Translations under genes and position numbers: made by a program
Notes under the pieces: model-generated
What the model saw: the letters and a program-made list of their open reading frames with translations, nothing else
Database searches by the model: none
Told to the model about the DNA's origin: nothing
DNA from: an uncultured Gardnerella sp.
GTDB lineage: Bacteria; Actinomycetota; Actinomycetes; Actinomycetales; Bifidobacteriaceae
NCBI GenBank assembly: GCA_947088155.1
Contig: CAMUFL010000006.1
Coordinates: 26,485-90,484 of the forward strand
Length of the DNA: 64,000 nucleotides
Reading direction: 5' to 3'
Shown here: positions 27,300 through 37,029 of the stretch, piece after piece
Layout: each line of letters begins with the position of its first letter
How positions within the stretch are numbered: the stretch's first letter is position 1

Positions 27300-28706
27300 T
27301 TAATAATGAATGTACTCATAATCGCCTGGATTATAAATAGTTTCATAAGCAGGGAATGTTGCAAAACCAGTTCCACCTTCAGAAATAAGAACTGATCCAT
27401 CAGCATTCACACGTTCCACAACCGCAACATGTCCATATTGCCAATCAGCATTCCAATTACCAACACGTTGGCCACGAGCAAACACCATAACAGCACCAAC
27501 ATGTGGAATTCTATTAACTAAATATCCAAGCCTACGAGCAGTATTCGCCCACTCAGCACCATTACCCATGTAGGAGCCAACAGGCAGACCAAGTTGCGAA
27601 CGACGCAAATAAGCCCATAACGTGCATTGACGAGCAGGATAAGCAGAACCACCAACAGTGTTTCCAGTATTATGCCCGTAGCAGAACTTAGAACCTTCTG
27701 CGCAATTTCCAGGAACAGTATAATTCATACCATTAGCAGCGCCATTAGAAAGTTGCATCGGAGGAAGGTAAACATTCTTCCCAGAACTTCCATTCAATTG
27801 CTGACGATTACCAGCATTCGGATCGGCTTTAGCGAATGACTTATTAGCAAGAGCACGCGCTTGAGCATCGATGGCAGATTTCATTGCTATAATTTCTGCA
27901 GCCTCACGCGCAGACTGAGAAGTCAAACTGCTCTTTTGACCTTCCAGCTGCTTACGAATCTCTTCACCATGATCTCGCAAACTTTGCAAGGACTTTTTGC
28001 GATCATTGGCAGCTTTCGCAGCGATTTGAGCACTTTGCGCTTGGGTATCCGCCTGCTGCTTTAACTTGGTTATTTCTGCTTCAATAGCAGCCAAACGCTG
28101 ACGACGATTCATAGAAGTATTCAACTTGATAGCAGCATCATTAGCAGCGTTTGCTTCACTTCTAGCAACAGCAGCCTCGGATTGTAACTTTCCAACAAAC
28201 TGTTCTGTAGTAGTTGATTTAGTCACAATATCCATAACATTAGATGCCTGAGAACCATGGAAACTCTTACGAGCAAGCTGTGCTACAGCAGCCTTAGCAT
28301 CATCAAAATCTTCACCAGTTTTTTTAATTTTCTCTTCCAAATCACGCTTATCTTTTTGTGCAGACTCTAAACGCTGCTGCGTTGATTCTACAAGACTGCG
28401 CGCCTGAGAAGCTTGCTCTTCTGCTTGTTGAGCAGCTCGTATTTGATTTGGAATTTTATGCTCATTTAAATCATTCAATTCAATGATCTTATTTGCAAGT
28501 TGTTTACTTACGCCAGCAAGTTGGCGCTTCAAATTCTCGTTTCGTTGTATTTTGCGCCTATATTCCTTCATGTTGACAGCACTTGCTGTAGACGCATTAA
28601 ATAATGCACCAGCAACACCAGCAAACATCATTGAAATAGCAACTATTAAACTCACTACAGTATGAGTGCGTCGAATTGCATACATGCTATGTCGATCTTC
28701 GCTCAT
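27300..28706 (-). CDS. Secreted CHAP-domain peptidoglycan hydrolase with coiled coil (PcsB/RipC-like, FtsEX partner)
   Basis: A 468-residue exported protein. A signal peptide (about 10-43, ending STASA) precedes a long Gln/Ala/Lys-rich coiled coil (about 45-300), a short Asn/Gly linker and a C-terminal CHAP amidase/endopeptidase domain. The catalytic Cys is C361 (in PARQCTLWAY), with His H426 (YGHVAVVE) and a downstream Glu. In several Gram-positives a coiled-coil hydrolase is activated across the membrane by FtsEX. Here ftsE and ftsX lie directly upstream in the same direction, strongly suggesting the same arrangement for cell separation. Function is inferred from domain order and context. 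Confidence 0.9.
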   Translation of the reverse strand: MSEDRHSMYAIRRTHTVVSLIVAISMMFAGVAGALFNASTASAVNMKEYRRKIQRNENLKRQLAGVSKQLANKIIELNDLNEHKIPNQIRAAQQAEEQASQARSLVESTQQRLESAQKDKRDLEEKIKKTGEDFDDAKAAVAQLARKSFHGSQASNVMDIVTKSTTTEQFVGKLQSEAAVARSEANAANDAAIKLNTSMNRRQRLAAIEAEITKLKQQADTQAQSAQIAAKAANDRKKSLQSLRDHGEEIRKQLEGQKSSLTSQSAREAAEIIAMKSAIDAQARALANKSFAKADPNAGNRQQLNGSSGKNVYLPPMQLSNGAANGMNYTVPGNCAEGSKFCYGHNTGNTVGGSAYPARQCTLWAYLRRSQLGLPVGSYMGNGAEWANTARRLGYLVNRIPHVGAVMVFARGQRVGNWNADWQYGHVAVVERVNADGSVLISEGGTGFATFPAYETIYNPGDYEYIHY

Positions 28707-28852
28707 ATCACTTCCCTTTCAACATCACTATTGCGAATTATACCGTAATGCAAGGAATCACGCGAGTTTCTACTTCAAATCTTCTAAAATAGTACTTTTA
28801 AAATACTCATACGAAAATAACGCAAATAATTACACACCTATTATTTTGCATT

Positions 28853-29776
28853 TTAAGCTTTTAAGTATCGTCTCAAAGCAATAGCAGAAGCAACTATAGA
28901 TAACACCACTGCGCCAGCTACAAGTATTGGAACGCATAGCCACACAGTTGTTTGAGTAACAAATGGCATCCAACGCACATTCTGCGCAAGCCAATCAGTT
29001 ACAAAAATTTTAACTACTAAACTTAACGCAGCACCAGCAAGTAAAGAACCTACAAACGACGCGAACGCTCCTTCAAGAATAAACGGCATACGAATAGTCC
29101 AGTTAGAGGCACCAACTAAGCGCATAATTTCGGTTTCTTGACGACGGCTAGCAGCAGACATTCGAATCGTAGTGCCAGTAAGCATAATAGCTACAACAAC
29201 CATAACCGCTGCAAGCACAATTGTCACAACAGTAGCGCGATTAAGTACACTGAAAACAGGATCAAAAATCTGACGCTGATCAACAACTTCTTCCACACCA
29301 TCGCGTCCAGAAAGAACTTCTGAAACAACCTGATATTTCATAGGATTAGTAAGCTTCAAGCGCAACGAATCTTGCATGTCTGCCGCAGTTAAAGTACGTC
29401 CTTGATACATTCCGTTAGGATATTGCTTTAAGAATGTGTTTTTATAAAATTCGTTGCGGCTAACATAAGTGATATTTGAAACATCATCGCCTAATTCTTG
29501 GTGAATAATATGCTCCAATTTTACAATTTCGGCACTAGTAGGCGCTTTTCCAGAAGCACAAGAAGGAGATTGGCTAGTTCCATCCGGGCACAGCCAGGCA
29601 ACCACTTCTACTTTGTCATACCAGTCACCTTTTGCCTTGGTAATCTGCGCTTGCATAAGCACTGAAACACCAATAAAAAGGAAAGAAATGAACGTTACAA
29701 GCATAACCGAAAGAATCATCGAAACATTACGACGCAAACTAATGCAAGTTTCGGAAAAAATAAATCGTAAACGCAT
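28853..29776 (-). CDS. ftsX: Cell-division membrane protein FtsX
   Basis: A 307-residue membrane partner of FtsE. One N-terminal helix (MILSVMLVTFISFLFIGVS), a large extracellular loop of about 130 residues, then three further helices, the standard FtsX topology. RISAASRR-like and REIMRLVGASNWTIRMPF-type segments (here ETEIMRLVGASNWTIRMPF) match the family. Its ATG overlaps the ftsE stop (TAATG), so translation is coupled. The extracellular loop is where the hydrolase encoded next would dock. Confidence 0.94.
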   Translation of the reverse strand: MRLRFIFSETCISLRRNVSMILSVMLVTFISFLFIGVSVLMQAQITKAKGDWYDKVEVVAWLCPDGTSQSPSCASGKAPTSAEIVKLEHIIHQELGDDVSNITYVSRNEFYKNTFLKQYPNGMYQGRTLTAADMQDSLRLKLTNPMKYQVVSEVLSGRDGVEEVVDQRQIFDPVFSVLNRATVVTIVLAAVMVVVAIMLTGTTIRMSAASRRQETEIMRLVGASNWTIRMPFILEGAFASFVGSLLAGAALSLVVKIFVTDWLAQNVRWMPFVTQTTVWLCVPILVAGAVVLSIVASAIALRRYLKA

Positions 29777-31185
29777 TACTCTGCTCCTTCAGTTTTATTA
29801 ATGTCATTATTGCTATCGTCAACACTAATGTTCTCATTATTAGTATTTTCAGCTGCAACAGGTGGCTTAGGCGGAGCTGGAGGCATAGGAGGAAGCTGAG
29901 ATTTACGCTCAGATTCAGCATCGGATTGCAACTTACTTTCTGCTTCTGATTGCAACTCATCGCTGGTTTCGGATTGTGATTCTCCGCTCACTTCAGAGTT
30001 TTCAGTAGATTCAGTAGATTCAGTAGATTCAGTAGATTCATTAGTTTCATTAGTTTCATTAGTTTCAGCAGTTTCGTGAGATTCGGCAGTTTCATAGGAT
30101 TCTTTATTATCTTCCGAAATCTCAACTTCTGAATCATTCTCTTCAACATCTTCATTATCGTTTGCAGAAATCAATCCGCGTCCCCAAGTCATCGTTGTTT
30201 CCAAAGACTGGAACACTTCGCCGTAACGACCAGTTCTGCCAGAATGAACAGACTGAGCCAAACGTGCAATTCCTTCATTTTCTGAAGTGTCACTCTTCAA
30301 CGATTGCGTTACCATGTCAACAACTTCACGCGCCTGAGCAGCACGTTGAGCTTTTTTAGAAAGCCTCTTATGACGTTCAGTATGCTCAGATTGAGCAATT
30401 GATTTTTGAAGATCACGATCTGATTGATCTTGAGAATTTTCAACAGTTTGTTGTGCTTTAGAATTATGCTCAACTTCACTATCCGGGAAATACAATGCAG
30501 AATCATATGATCCTTCACGCTCATCACGCACAATTTTGCCGGCATGAAGCTCCACAACTCGCTTACGCATTGAGTTCACAATTTCCTCATTATGCGTAGC
30601 CATAACAATCGTTGTGCCAGTTCGGTTAATAGCATCCAAAACTTCCATAATTCCAAGAGAAGTAGTGGGATCCAAATTACCAGTAGGCTCATCTGCAAGA
30701 ATAATTTGAGGGTGATTGACATATGCGCGAGCAATTGCAACTCGCTGCGCCTCACCACCAGAAAGCTCATGTGGGTAATTATTTTCTTTACCAGTCAAAC
30801 CAACCGTTTCAAGAACACGAGGAACAAGTGAACGAATCGTAGACCGACTCGTGCCGATCACTTCCAAAGCAAAAGCAACATTTTGGTAAACTGTTTTATT
30901 ATTAAGCAGCTTATAATCCTGAAAAATAAAGCCAAGAGATCTACGATACTGCGGCACCTGTCGGTTAGAAAGTCTGCGCAAATCGTTACCGGCTACGTGA
31001 ATTTCCCCACCATTTGCTTCTTCTTCGCGAAGCAGCAAACTAAGCAATGTAGTTTTACCAGAACCGGAAGCGCCAACAAGAAACACAAAATCTCCGCGAT
31101 CTACATGCAAAGACACATCGTCTAATGCAGGACGTGTACCTCGAGGATATATTTTTGACACATGATCTAATGAAATCAGCGACAT
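29776..31185 (-). CDS. ftsE: Cell-division ATP-binding protein FtsE with a long disordered C-terminal extension
   Basis: The first 225 or so residues are a normal FtsE ATPase: Walker A GASGSGKTT (38-46), LSGGEAQRVAIARAY, Walker B ILADEPTGNLDP and switch His in MATHNEEIV. Typical FtsE is about 220-230 residues; this one has 469. The extra 240 residues are acidic and Ser/Thr/Glu-rich, with short tandem repeats (STE, TNE) encoded by 9-bp DNA repeats at 30002-30064, and end in a Pro-rich PPMPPAPPKPP segment. The tail lies in the cytoplasm and may bind a division or kinase partner. It follows prfB by 60 bases. Confidence 0.94.
   Translation of the reverse strand: MSLISLDHVSKIYPRGTRPALDDVSLHVDRGDFVFLVGASGSGKTTLLSLLLREEEANGGEIHVAGNDLRRLSNRQVPQYRRSLGFIFQDYKLLNNKTVYQNVAFALEVIGTSRSTIRSLVPRVLETVGLTGKENNYPHELSGGEAQRVAIARAYVNHPQIILADEPTGNLDPTTSLGIMEVLDAINRTGTTIVMATHNEEIVNSMRKRVVELHAGKIVRDEREGSYDSALYFPDSEVEHNSKAQQTVENSQDQSDRDLQKSIAQSEHTERHKRLSKKAQRAAQAREVVDMVTQSLKSDTSENEGIARLAQSVHSGRTGRYGEVFQSLETTMTWGRGLISANDNEDVEENDSEVEISEDNKESYETAESHETAETNETNETNESTESTESTESTENSEVSGESQSETSDELQSEAESKLQSDAESERKSQLPPMPPAPPKPPVAAENTNNENISVDDSNNDINKTEGAE
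30002..30064. repeat. 9-bp in-frame tandem repeats in the ftsE tail
   Basis: Four copies of TCAGTAGAT (30002-30037) followed by three of TCATTAGTT (30038-30064) on the plus strand; they encode the Ser-Thr-Glu and Asn-Glu-Thr triplets of the extension. Confidence 0.85.
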
Positions 31186-31245
31186 TGTTTCAATTCCTTC
31201 CGAAGATTATGTGTAATCGTTGGTTTTTAGTTCTAGCTTTAGTTT

Positions 31246-32382
31246 TTAAGATTCTGCTTCAGTTTCTTTTTGAGCCGCAACTCGCTGCTCGTGACGCCAA
31301 CGAATACCAGCTTCAATAAAACCGTCAATATCGCCGTCAAAAACAGCCTGAGTTTGCGAAGTTTCGTAGCCAGTGCGCAAATCCTTCACCATCTGATAAG
31401 GGTGAAGCACGTAAGAGCGCATTTGATCTCCCCAACTTGCCTTAATATCTCCAGCAAGTTCCTTCTTTTTTGCAGCTTCCTCAGCATGCTTAAGCACAAG
31501 CAAACGCGATTGCAAAACTGCCATTGCAGCGGCGCGGTTCTGAATCTGACTTCGCTCATCTTGCATAGAAACAACCAAGCCGGTTGGCAAATGCGTAATA
31601 CGAACAGCAGAATACGTAGTGTTCACGCCCTGACCTCCTGGCCCTGAAGCCTGGAAAGTATCCACGCGAATATCCGAATCCGGAATATCAATATGATCCG
31701 TAGCTTCAACAAGAGGAATTACTTCAACAGCAGAAAAACCAGTTTGGCGACGTCCTTGATTGTCGAATGGCGAAATACGAACCATTCTGTGAGTGCCACC
31801 TTCTACAGAAAGACGACCATACGCGTACGGGGCATCCACTTGGAAAGTGGCTGATTTAATACCAGCTTCTTCTGCATAAGACGTGTCCATCATCTTAGTT
31901 TTATAGCCGTTTCGCTCAGCCCAGCGCAAGTACATACGAAGAAGCATTTGAGCAAAATCGGCAGCATCCACACCGCCCGCACCAGAACGGATCGTAACAA
32001 CCGCAGAACGAGCGTCATACTCGCCGTCAAGAAGAGTCTGAACTTCCATATCGTCCAACTCGTGAGCAATATTTCCAAGCTCTTCTTGAGCCTCATTCAT
32101 TGAATCAGCATCGCCTTCTTCTTCACCAAGCTCAATTAAAGTCTTAGTATCTTCAATACGCTGTTCAACAGCTTGCAAACGCTTCAATTGAGACTGAGCT
32201 GCAGAAAGCTTACTCGTGACTTGCTGAGCATGCTCAGAATCGTCCCAAAGTCCAGGCTCTGCAGCCTGCTTTTCTAAATCAGCAATCGTAGCCTTCAACG
32301 AATCGACATCTAGTGCTTTAGAAATCAAAGAATACTTTGCTTCAACATCATTTAACGCTTGGGAAAAATCAAATTCCGCCAT
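31246..32382 (-). CDS. prfB: Peptide chain release factor 2
   Basis: Releases nascent chains at UGA and UAA. A 378-residue protein with the stop-codon tripeptide SPF (RISPFDNQGRR) and the catalytic GGQ in SGPGGQGVNTTYSAVR. The frame is continuous from MAEFDFSQAL, so the +1 programmed frameshift known from many bacterial prfB genes is absent, as usual in actinobacteria. It is the first gene of the prfB-ftsE-ftsX-CHAP-smpB run. Confidence 0.96.
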   Translation of the reverse strand: MAEFDFSQALNDVEAKYSLISKALDVDSLKATIADLEKQAAEPGLWDDSEHAQQVTSKLSAAQSQLKRLQAVEQRIEDTKTLIELGEEEGDADSMNEAQEELGNIAHELDDMEVQTLLDGEYDARSAVVTIRSGAGGVDAADFAQMLLRMYLRWAERNGYKTKMMDTSYAEEAGIKSATFQVDAPYAYGRLSVEGGTHRMVRISPFDNQGRRQTGFSAVEVIPLVEATDHIDIPDSDIRVDTFQASGPGGQGVNTTYSAVRITHLPTGLVVSMQDERSQIQNRAAAMAVLQSRLLVLKHAEEAAKKKELAGDIKASWGDQMRSYVLHPYQMVKDLRTGYETSQTQAVFDGDIDGFIEAGIRWRHEQRVAAQKETEAES

Positions 32383-32462
32383 TTACTTAAAGTACCTCTT
32401 TACATACCTGTTTTACGCAATTACTACTCGCAAAATACTTACAAAATCAACTATTGATAAGT

Positions 32463-33236
32463 TTAGCGCACGGTCAAAATCTCAGGACCGTTTTCCGTAA
32501 TTGCAATCGTATGCTCAGTGTGTGCACCGCGAGAACCATCAGCAGAGCGAAGAGTCCAACCATCCTTAGGATCCTGGTAAATTTCGTCAGTAGTCTTTAA
32601 GAACCATGGCTCAATTGCAATCACAAGACCTGGGCGAAGCTTGTAGCCATGGTGAGCAGTTCCATCGTTAGGAACATGCGGATCGCCGTGCATAATATGA
32701 CCGACTCCGTGACCGCCAAACTCAAGATTTACGCTATAACCATACTCGTGAGCAACGCAACCAACAGCTGCAGAAATATCGCCAAGACGGTTGCCAGGCT
32801 GAGCCATATTAATACCAGCCTCAAGAGCTTCCTCAGTGCACTTAATTAAGCGTAAATCCTCAGGATCAGCATGCTTTCCAACCACAAAACTAATAGCGGA
32901 ATCACCAACCCATCCATCGACGTTAATTGCCAAATCAAGGGTCAACAAATCGCCGTCTTTAAGGTTATAATCAAAAGGAACTCCGTGAAGGACAGCATCG
33001 TTTACAGAAGTGCAAATATAGTGCGCAAAAGGACCTGTACCAAAATCAGGAGCGTAATCAACATAGCAAGAAGACGCACCTTTGCGGCTCATAATTCGCT
33101 GACGAACGAAGTCATCAATCTCAAGAAGATTCGTGCCAACTTTGGTCATTGCTTTCAAGTCTTTAAGAATACTACCGACGAAGCGACCTGCAGGCTTCAT
33201 CGCTTCAATTTCAGATGGAGTTTTAAGTTCAATCAT
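32463..33236 (-). CDS. map: Methionine aminopeptidase type I
   Basis: Removes the initiator Met from nascent proteins. A 257-residue pita-bread metalloprotease with DLLTLDLAINVDGWVGDSA (first metal Asp), GHGVGHIMHGDPHVPN (metal His) and VIAIEPWF and TEHTIAIT (metal Glu residues). No N-terminal zinc or SH3-like extension is present, so it is the short bacterial form. It is divergent from the M13 peptidase gene, with 91 bases between their starts. Confidence 0.95.
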   Translation of the reverse strand: MIELKTPSEIEAMKPAGRFVGSILKDLKAMTKVGTNLLEIDDFVRQRIMSRKGASSCYVDYAPDFGTGPFAHYICTSVNDAVLHGVPFDYNLKDGDLLTLDLAINVDGWVGDSAISFVVGKHADPEDLRLIKCTEEALEAGINMAQPGNRLGDISAAVGCVAHEYGYSVNLEFGGHGVGHIMHGDPHVPNDGTAHHGYKLRPGLVIAIEPWFLKTTDEIYQDPKDGWTLRSADGSRGAHTEHTIAITENGPEILTVR

Positions 33237-33327
33237 GCTTCAAGACTAACGCGCAGGCACGAAAATAAAGCAAAATATAGCGAAAATACTAACTAATAGT
33301 GTCGCTTAATACTTGTAAGCTAATCAC

Positions 33328-35475
33328 ATGTCTAACAACAATGAAAACAATAGTAATAATAGTAATAATAAGGAATCGCAGAAGGAAATTTCTGCTGTAG
33401 ATTTCGACCCTGCCTCCTTCTCGTCGGCTACTCGTCCACAAGACGATTTATTCCGTTACGTAAATGGTCCTTGGATTGACACTTACACTCTCCCAGAAGA
33501 CAAACCAATGTATGGTGCTTTCCACAAGCTTGCAGAAGATGCAGAAAAGCAAATTCGAGATATTTTAGAAAACGAAAATTGCCCAGCCAAAAAGTCGCAA
33601 ACCTTATACCGTAACTATTTGGATACCGCATCTATTGAAAAAGCTGGAATTACGCCAATTAAGGGCGATCTAGACGCTGTGGATTCAGCAGAAACTAAGG
33701 AAGATTTGGTTCGCACTATTGGCGCGCTTAATCCGTACGGCGGTCCAGATGCAATGTTTTATTTTGGAGTTTACGGAGATCCTAAAGATCCTAAGACGAA
33801 TATTATGCATATTGAGCAATCGGGATTGGGCTTGCCAGACGAAGCATACTATCGCGAAGATAACTACGCTCCAATTCGCACTGAATATGTAAAAATGGTA
33901 GCTTCGTTGTTGAGATTGGCTGGTTACGGAGATACCGCCACTACCCAAGCTCAAGCCGAGCGTTTTTTGAATGTTGAAACTAAAATCGCGAAGCATCATT
34001 GGGATAACGTGGCAACTCGCGATTCTCAAAAAACTTATAATCCTTGCAATTATGCTGATTTGGCAAAAAATCTTGAAGCGCTGAATCTCGACGCTTTCTT
34101 AGATGCTGCACAAAAAGCGTACGAAACTTGCGAAGAAGCAGAACATCAACCAATCAATCTTCGTGAAGCTTTTAGCAAAGTAGTAGTTCACGAGCCAAGC
34201 TTTATAGAAGGATTGAATAAGATTTGGCAGGAAACTAACTTAGAAGATTTAAAGCTTTGGGCACGCGTGCACGTGATTTTGTGCTGGGCAATCTTACTGA
34301 GTGAAGACTTTGCCGAAGCTAGATTCGACTTCTACGGCAAGGTGCTTTCTGGAGCCACAAAGCAACGCGACCGCTGGAAGCGAGCAGTCGGAGTTGTTGA
34401 CGATGCCTGCGGCGAGGAAGTTGGACGCGAATACGTGCGATTGCATTTCCCTGAGTCTTCTAAGGAATACATGCAAGGCTTAGTTGACAATCTTATTAAC
34501 GCTTACCGCGAGTCGATTTCTCACAGCAGCTGGCTTGGCGAGGAAACTAAAGCGAAGGCTTTGGAAAAGATTAGTAAATTTGAGCCAAATATTGGTTACA
34601 CAAACCATTGGGTTGACTACTCTGCGCTAAATATTAAGGAAGACGCTGATTTAGTTGAGAATATGCGCGAAGTTTATCGATTTGGCTTTGGTAAAAATAC
34701 TGCAAAAGCCGGAAATCCTGTGGATCGCGAAGAGTGGCAGATGACTCCGCAAACTGTGAACGCTTACTACGATCCTCTGCTGAACGTAATCGTGTTCCCA
34801 GCTGCTATTTTGCAACCACCATTCTTTAACCCAAGCGCTCCAGACGCAGCAAATTATGGTGCTATTGGTGCCGTGATTGGTCATGAAATCGGTCACGGTT
34901 TTGACGATCAAGGTTGCGAATACGACGGCGACGGCGTACTTAACAATTGGTGGACTGAAGAAGACAAAACCAACTTCACTGAGCGCACTAAGAAGCTTAT
35001 TGAGCAATACAATGCTTTCACACCAACGCAGCTTATTGTTAAGTACTCTCACTTGAAGAGCAAAGAAGAGCGCAATGCGATGCCTCACGTAAACGGTGCT
35101 TTAACAATCGGCGAAAATATTGGCGATTTAAGCGGCGTGACTATTGCGCTTAAAGCATACGCTTTCGCCTTGCAAAAGAGCAAGGGACAAGAAATCAACG
35201 GAAGTGATGATGCTATTCGCGAAACCTTGCTTAACGCTCCTGAAGTAGATGGTTTCACTGCTTTGCAGCGATTCTTCTTAAGCTACGCGTTAGTATGGCG
35301 TTCCAAGGCTCGTAATGAAATTGCGGAACAGCTGCTTCAAATCGACCCGCACTCCCCAGCCGAATGCCGCACTAACGGCATTGCTCGCAACGTTGACTTG
35401 TTCTACGATGCTTTCAATGTTCAAGAAGGCGACGAAATGTGGCTCGACCCAAGCGAGCGCGTGCACATTTGGTAA
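33328..35475 (+). CDS. pepO: M13-family zinc metalloendopeptidase (PepO/neprilysin-like)
   Basis: A 715-residue gluzincin. The zinc site is HEIGH at residues 519-523 (in VIGHEIGHGFDDQG), with the third ligand Glu at 596 (GENIGDLSG). NAYYDPLLNVIVFPAAILQPPFF upstream is the usual M13 substrate-cleft segment. No signal peptide or membrane helix is seen; the N-terminus begins with an Asn/Ser run, so this is probably a cytoplasmic oligopeptidase like lactococcal PepO. It would trim peptides, perhaps those imported by the ABC system at 11-17 kb, but that link is inference. Confidence 0.93.
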   Translation: MSNNNENNSNNSNNKESQKEISAVDFDPASFSSATRPQDDLFRYVNGPWIDTYTLPEDKPMYGAFHKLAEDAEKQIRDILENENCPAKKSQTLYRNYLDTASIEKAGITPIKGDLDAVDSAETKEDLVRTIGALNPYGGPDAMFYFGVYGDPKDPKTNIMHIEQSGLGLPDEAYYREDNYAPIRTEYVKMVASLLRLAGYGDTATTQAQAERFLNVETKIAKHHWDNVATRDSQKTYNPCNYADLAKNLEALNLDAFLDAAQKAYETCEEAEHQPINLREAFSKVVVHEPSFIEGLNKIWQETNLEDLKLWARVHVILCWAILLSEDFAEARFDFYGKVLSGATKQRDRWKRAVGVVDDACGEEVGREYVRLHFPESSKEYMQGLVDNLINAYRESISHSSWLGEETKAKALEKISKFEPNIGYTNHWVDYSALNIKEDADLVENMREVYRFGFGKNTAKAGNPVDREEWQMTPQTVNAYYDPLLNVIVFPAAILQPPFFNPSAPDAANYGAIGAVIGHEIGHGFDDQGCEYDGDGVLNNWWTEEDKTNFTERTKKLIEQYNAFTPTQLIVKYSHLKSKEERNAMPHVNGALTIGENIGDLSGVTIALKAYAFALQKSKGQEINGSDDAIRETLLNAPEVDGFTALQRFFLSYALVWRSKARNEIAEQLLQIDPHSPAECRTNGIARNVDLFYDAFNVQEGDEMWLDPSERVHIW

Positions 35476-35520
35476 AGCATCTCAAATTGAGCACAGAAAA
35501 TAGAAAATAAGAAATAGAAA

Positions 35521-35556
35521 AGCCTGCAAGCGTTCTTTACTAATCGTTTGCAGGCT
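35521..35556. terminator. Bidirectional terminator between pepO and the CAP-domain gene
   Basis: AGCCTGCAAGCG (35521-35532) pairs with CGTTTGCAGGCT (35545-35556) with one G-T wobble. T-rich sequence follows on both strands (TAATTTAT on plus, TTTTCTATTT on minus). Confidence 0.8.
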
Positions 35557-35580
35557 TAATTTATATAACCTTATAAGTTT

Positions 35581-37029
35581 TTATTCTTCCGCAGAGGCAG
35601 AACCTGCAGAAACAGCTTCTTCTGCAGCAAAATCTTGCGAAATAGTCTCATTTGAAACAGCTTCTTCTGCTACAGCAGGAGCATTATCAGCAGCATAATC
35701 ATTATCAACAGCAGCATCAGCAACTTCTGCTACAGCTTCAGCATCAGCAACAGCAGTATCAGTATTAGCAACAGCAGTGTCTACAGAAGCAGCTTTTGTA
35801 CGCGCATTTTTGCGTGACTTATAAAGTAAAATAGAAAATACAACTACAGCACAAAGAATAATTACCATTGCAATTACAGCAACCACCATTCCAGAAATAC
35901 CAGTTTTTTCAGTATTTTTAGCGGAATCTTTACTATTTGCAATTTGAGAATTAACCTTATTGGCTAAATGCTTATTTTTTCCAAATGCTTTCTTTTTGCT
36001 AGATCTATCACCCTTATGTTTTTTCTTATTTTTATCGTCCTTCTTATCTTTCTTATCTTTTTTATCCTTGTCGTCCTTTTTATCCTTATCGGATTTAGCT
36101 GCCTTAGTATTATTCGCTACTGCAGCAGGACGCTGATAAACTTGAGGGCTTCCATAACCAATTTTGCCATCAGGATAGTCAATATCACCGTTATATTCCG
36201 ACAAAGTTAAATCACCAACAATGCCGTACGGACCGCCTTGAGCTTCACCATAACCAAAGGAGATATTTCGTGGATTCAAAATTTGATACAAATGACCATT
36301 CTCGTCAGTAAAGGCACCACGAGTAGCGCGCAATGGTCCCTCTTCATTTTGAATCCATAAACGCATAGAACCAGCAAGATCTGTACCCCAGCTTAAGTTT
36401 TCACCCCAAGCTTTTCTACCATTAAAATCAGGTGCGCTTTTACCATCTGGAGCAAAATGACCAAATTTACCATGTTGAGCAGTCTCTTGTGCGCGACGAT
36501 ACGCATCCTCTTCATTTGCGGAATCGTATTGAATATTATTCACATAAGCTTGTTTAGTTAAACCGCAACGACTCACATAATCTTGCAAAGGAATTCCTTC
36601 AAAGTAAATACTACGATCGTCGTATAAACGCGAACGTGCATTACGAATTGAAGCCAGCACATAGCGCACTACATCAACAGATCGAACCCAGCCAACACTA
36701 CGTGCAACGTTTTTTTGTTTAATAATCGGGTTTTTAATAGACAGGTTTGACGTAGACGAATTAGATGCTTCTTTGCTTAATTCTAACGAATTTATGCCCA
36801 TCAAATTCATATTCATGGAGCTTTGTGCAGACAAGCACACAAAGGATACTACAGCAAGCAGGCTTATCAGCGAACATACAATATGCTTCACTACAGCACT
36901 TTTAACTATCGTATTCTTCGAATTCATTGAACTATTCGATTTAAAACCAAATGATTTAAATAAATTAGATGAGCATGAATTTACATGCATAGCTAAATTG
37001 CGCACCAATCCCTGCTTATTATTTTTCAT
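35581..37029 (-). CDS. Membrane-anchored CAP/SCP-domain surface protein
   Basis: A 482-residue exported protein. Hydrophobic segment at about 48-68 (signal or anchor), then a CAP (cysteine-rich secretory, Antigen 5, PR-1) domain at about 120-300 with FGHFAPDGK, WGENLSWG and GHLYQILNPRNISFGYG. Next is a highly charged Lys/Asp linker (about 310-355), a second membrane helix (about 383-405) and an acidic Ala/Glu/Val-rich tail of about 75 residues predicted to be cytoplasmic. Bacterial CAP proteins are mostly uncharacterised surface or wall proteins. The two-membrane topology with a long inside tail is unusual. No sorting motif is seen. Confidence 0.82.
   Translation of the reverse strand: MKNNKQGLVRNLAMHVNSCSSNLFKSFGFKSNSSMNSKNTIVKSAVVKHIVCSLISLLAVVSFVCLSAQSSMNMNLMGINSLELSKEASNSSTSNLSIKNPIIKQKNVARSVGWVRSVDVVRYVLASIRNARSRLYDDRSIYFEGIPLQDYVSRCGLTKQAYVNNIQYDSANEEDAYRRAQETAQHGKFGHFAPDGKSAPDFNGRKAWGENLSWGTDLAGSMRLWIQNEEGPLRATRGAFTDENGHLYQILNPRNISFGYGEAQGGPYGIVGDLTLSEYNGDIDYPDGKIGYGSPQVYQRPAAVANNTKAAKSDKDKKDDKDKKDKKDKKDDKNKKKHKGDRSSKKKAFGKNKHLANKVNSQIANSKDSAKNTEKTGISGMVVAVIAMVIILCAVVVFSILLYKSRKNARTKAASVDTAVANTDTAVADAEAVAEVADAAVDNDYAADNAPAVAEEAVSNETISQDFAAEEAVSAGSASAEE

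Noticed and set aside
31246..32382. Programmed +1 frameshift in prfB
   Set aside because: The frame is uninterrupted from a normal N-terminus; no in-frame early TGA is needed.
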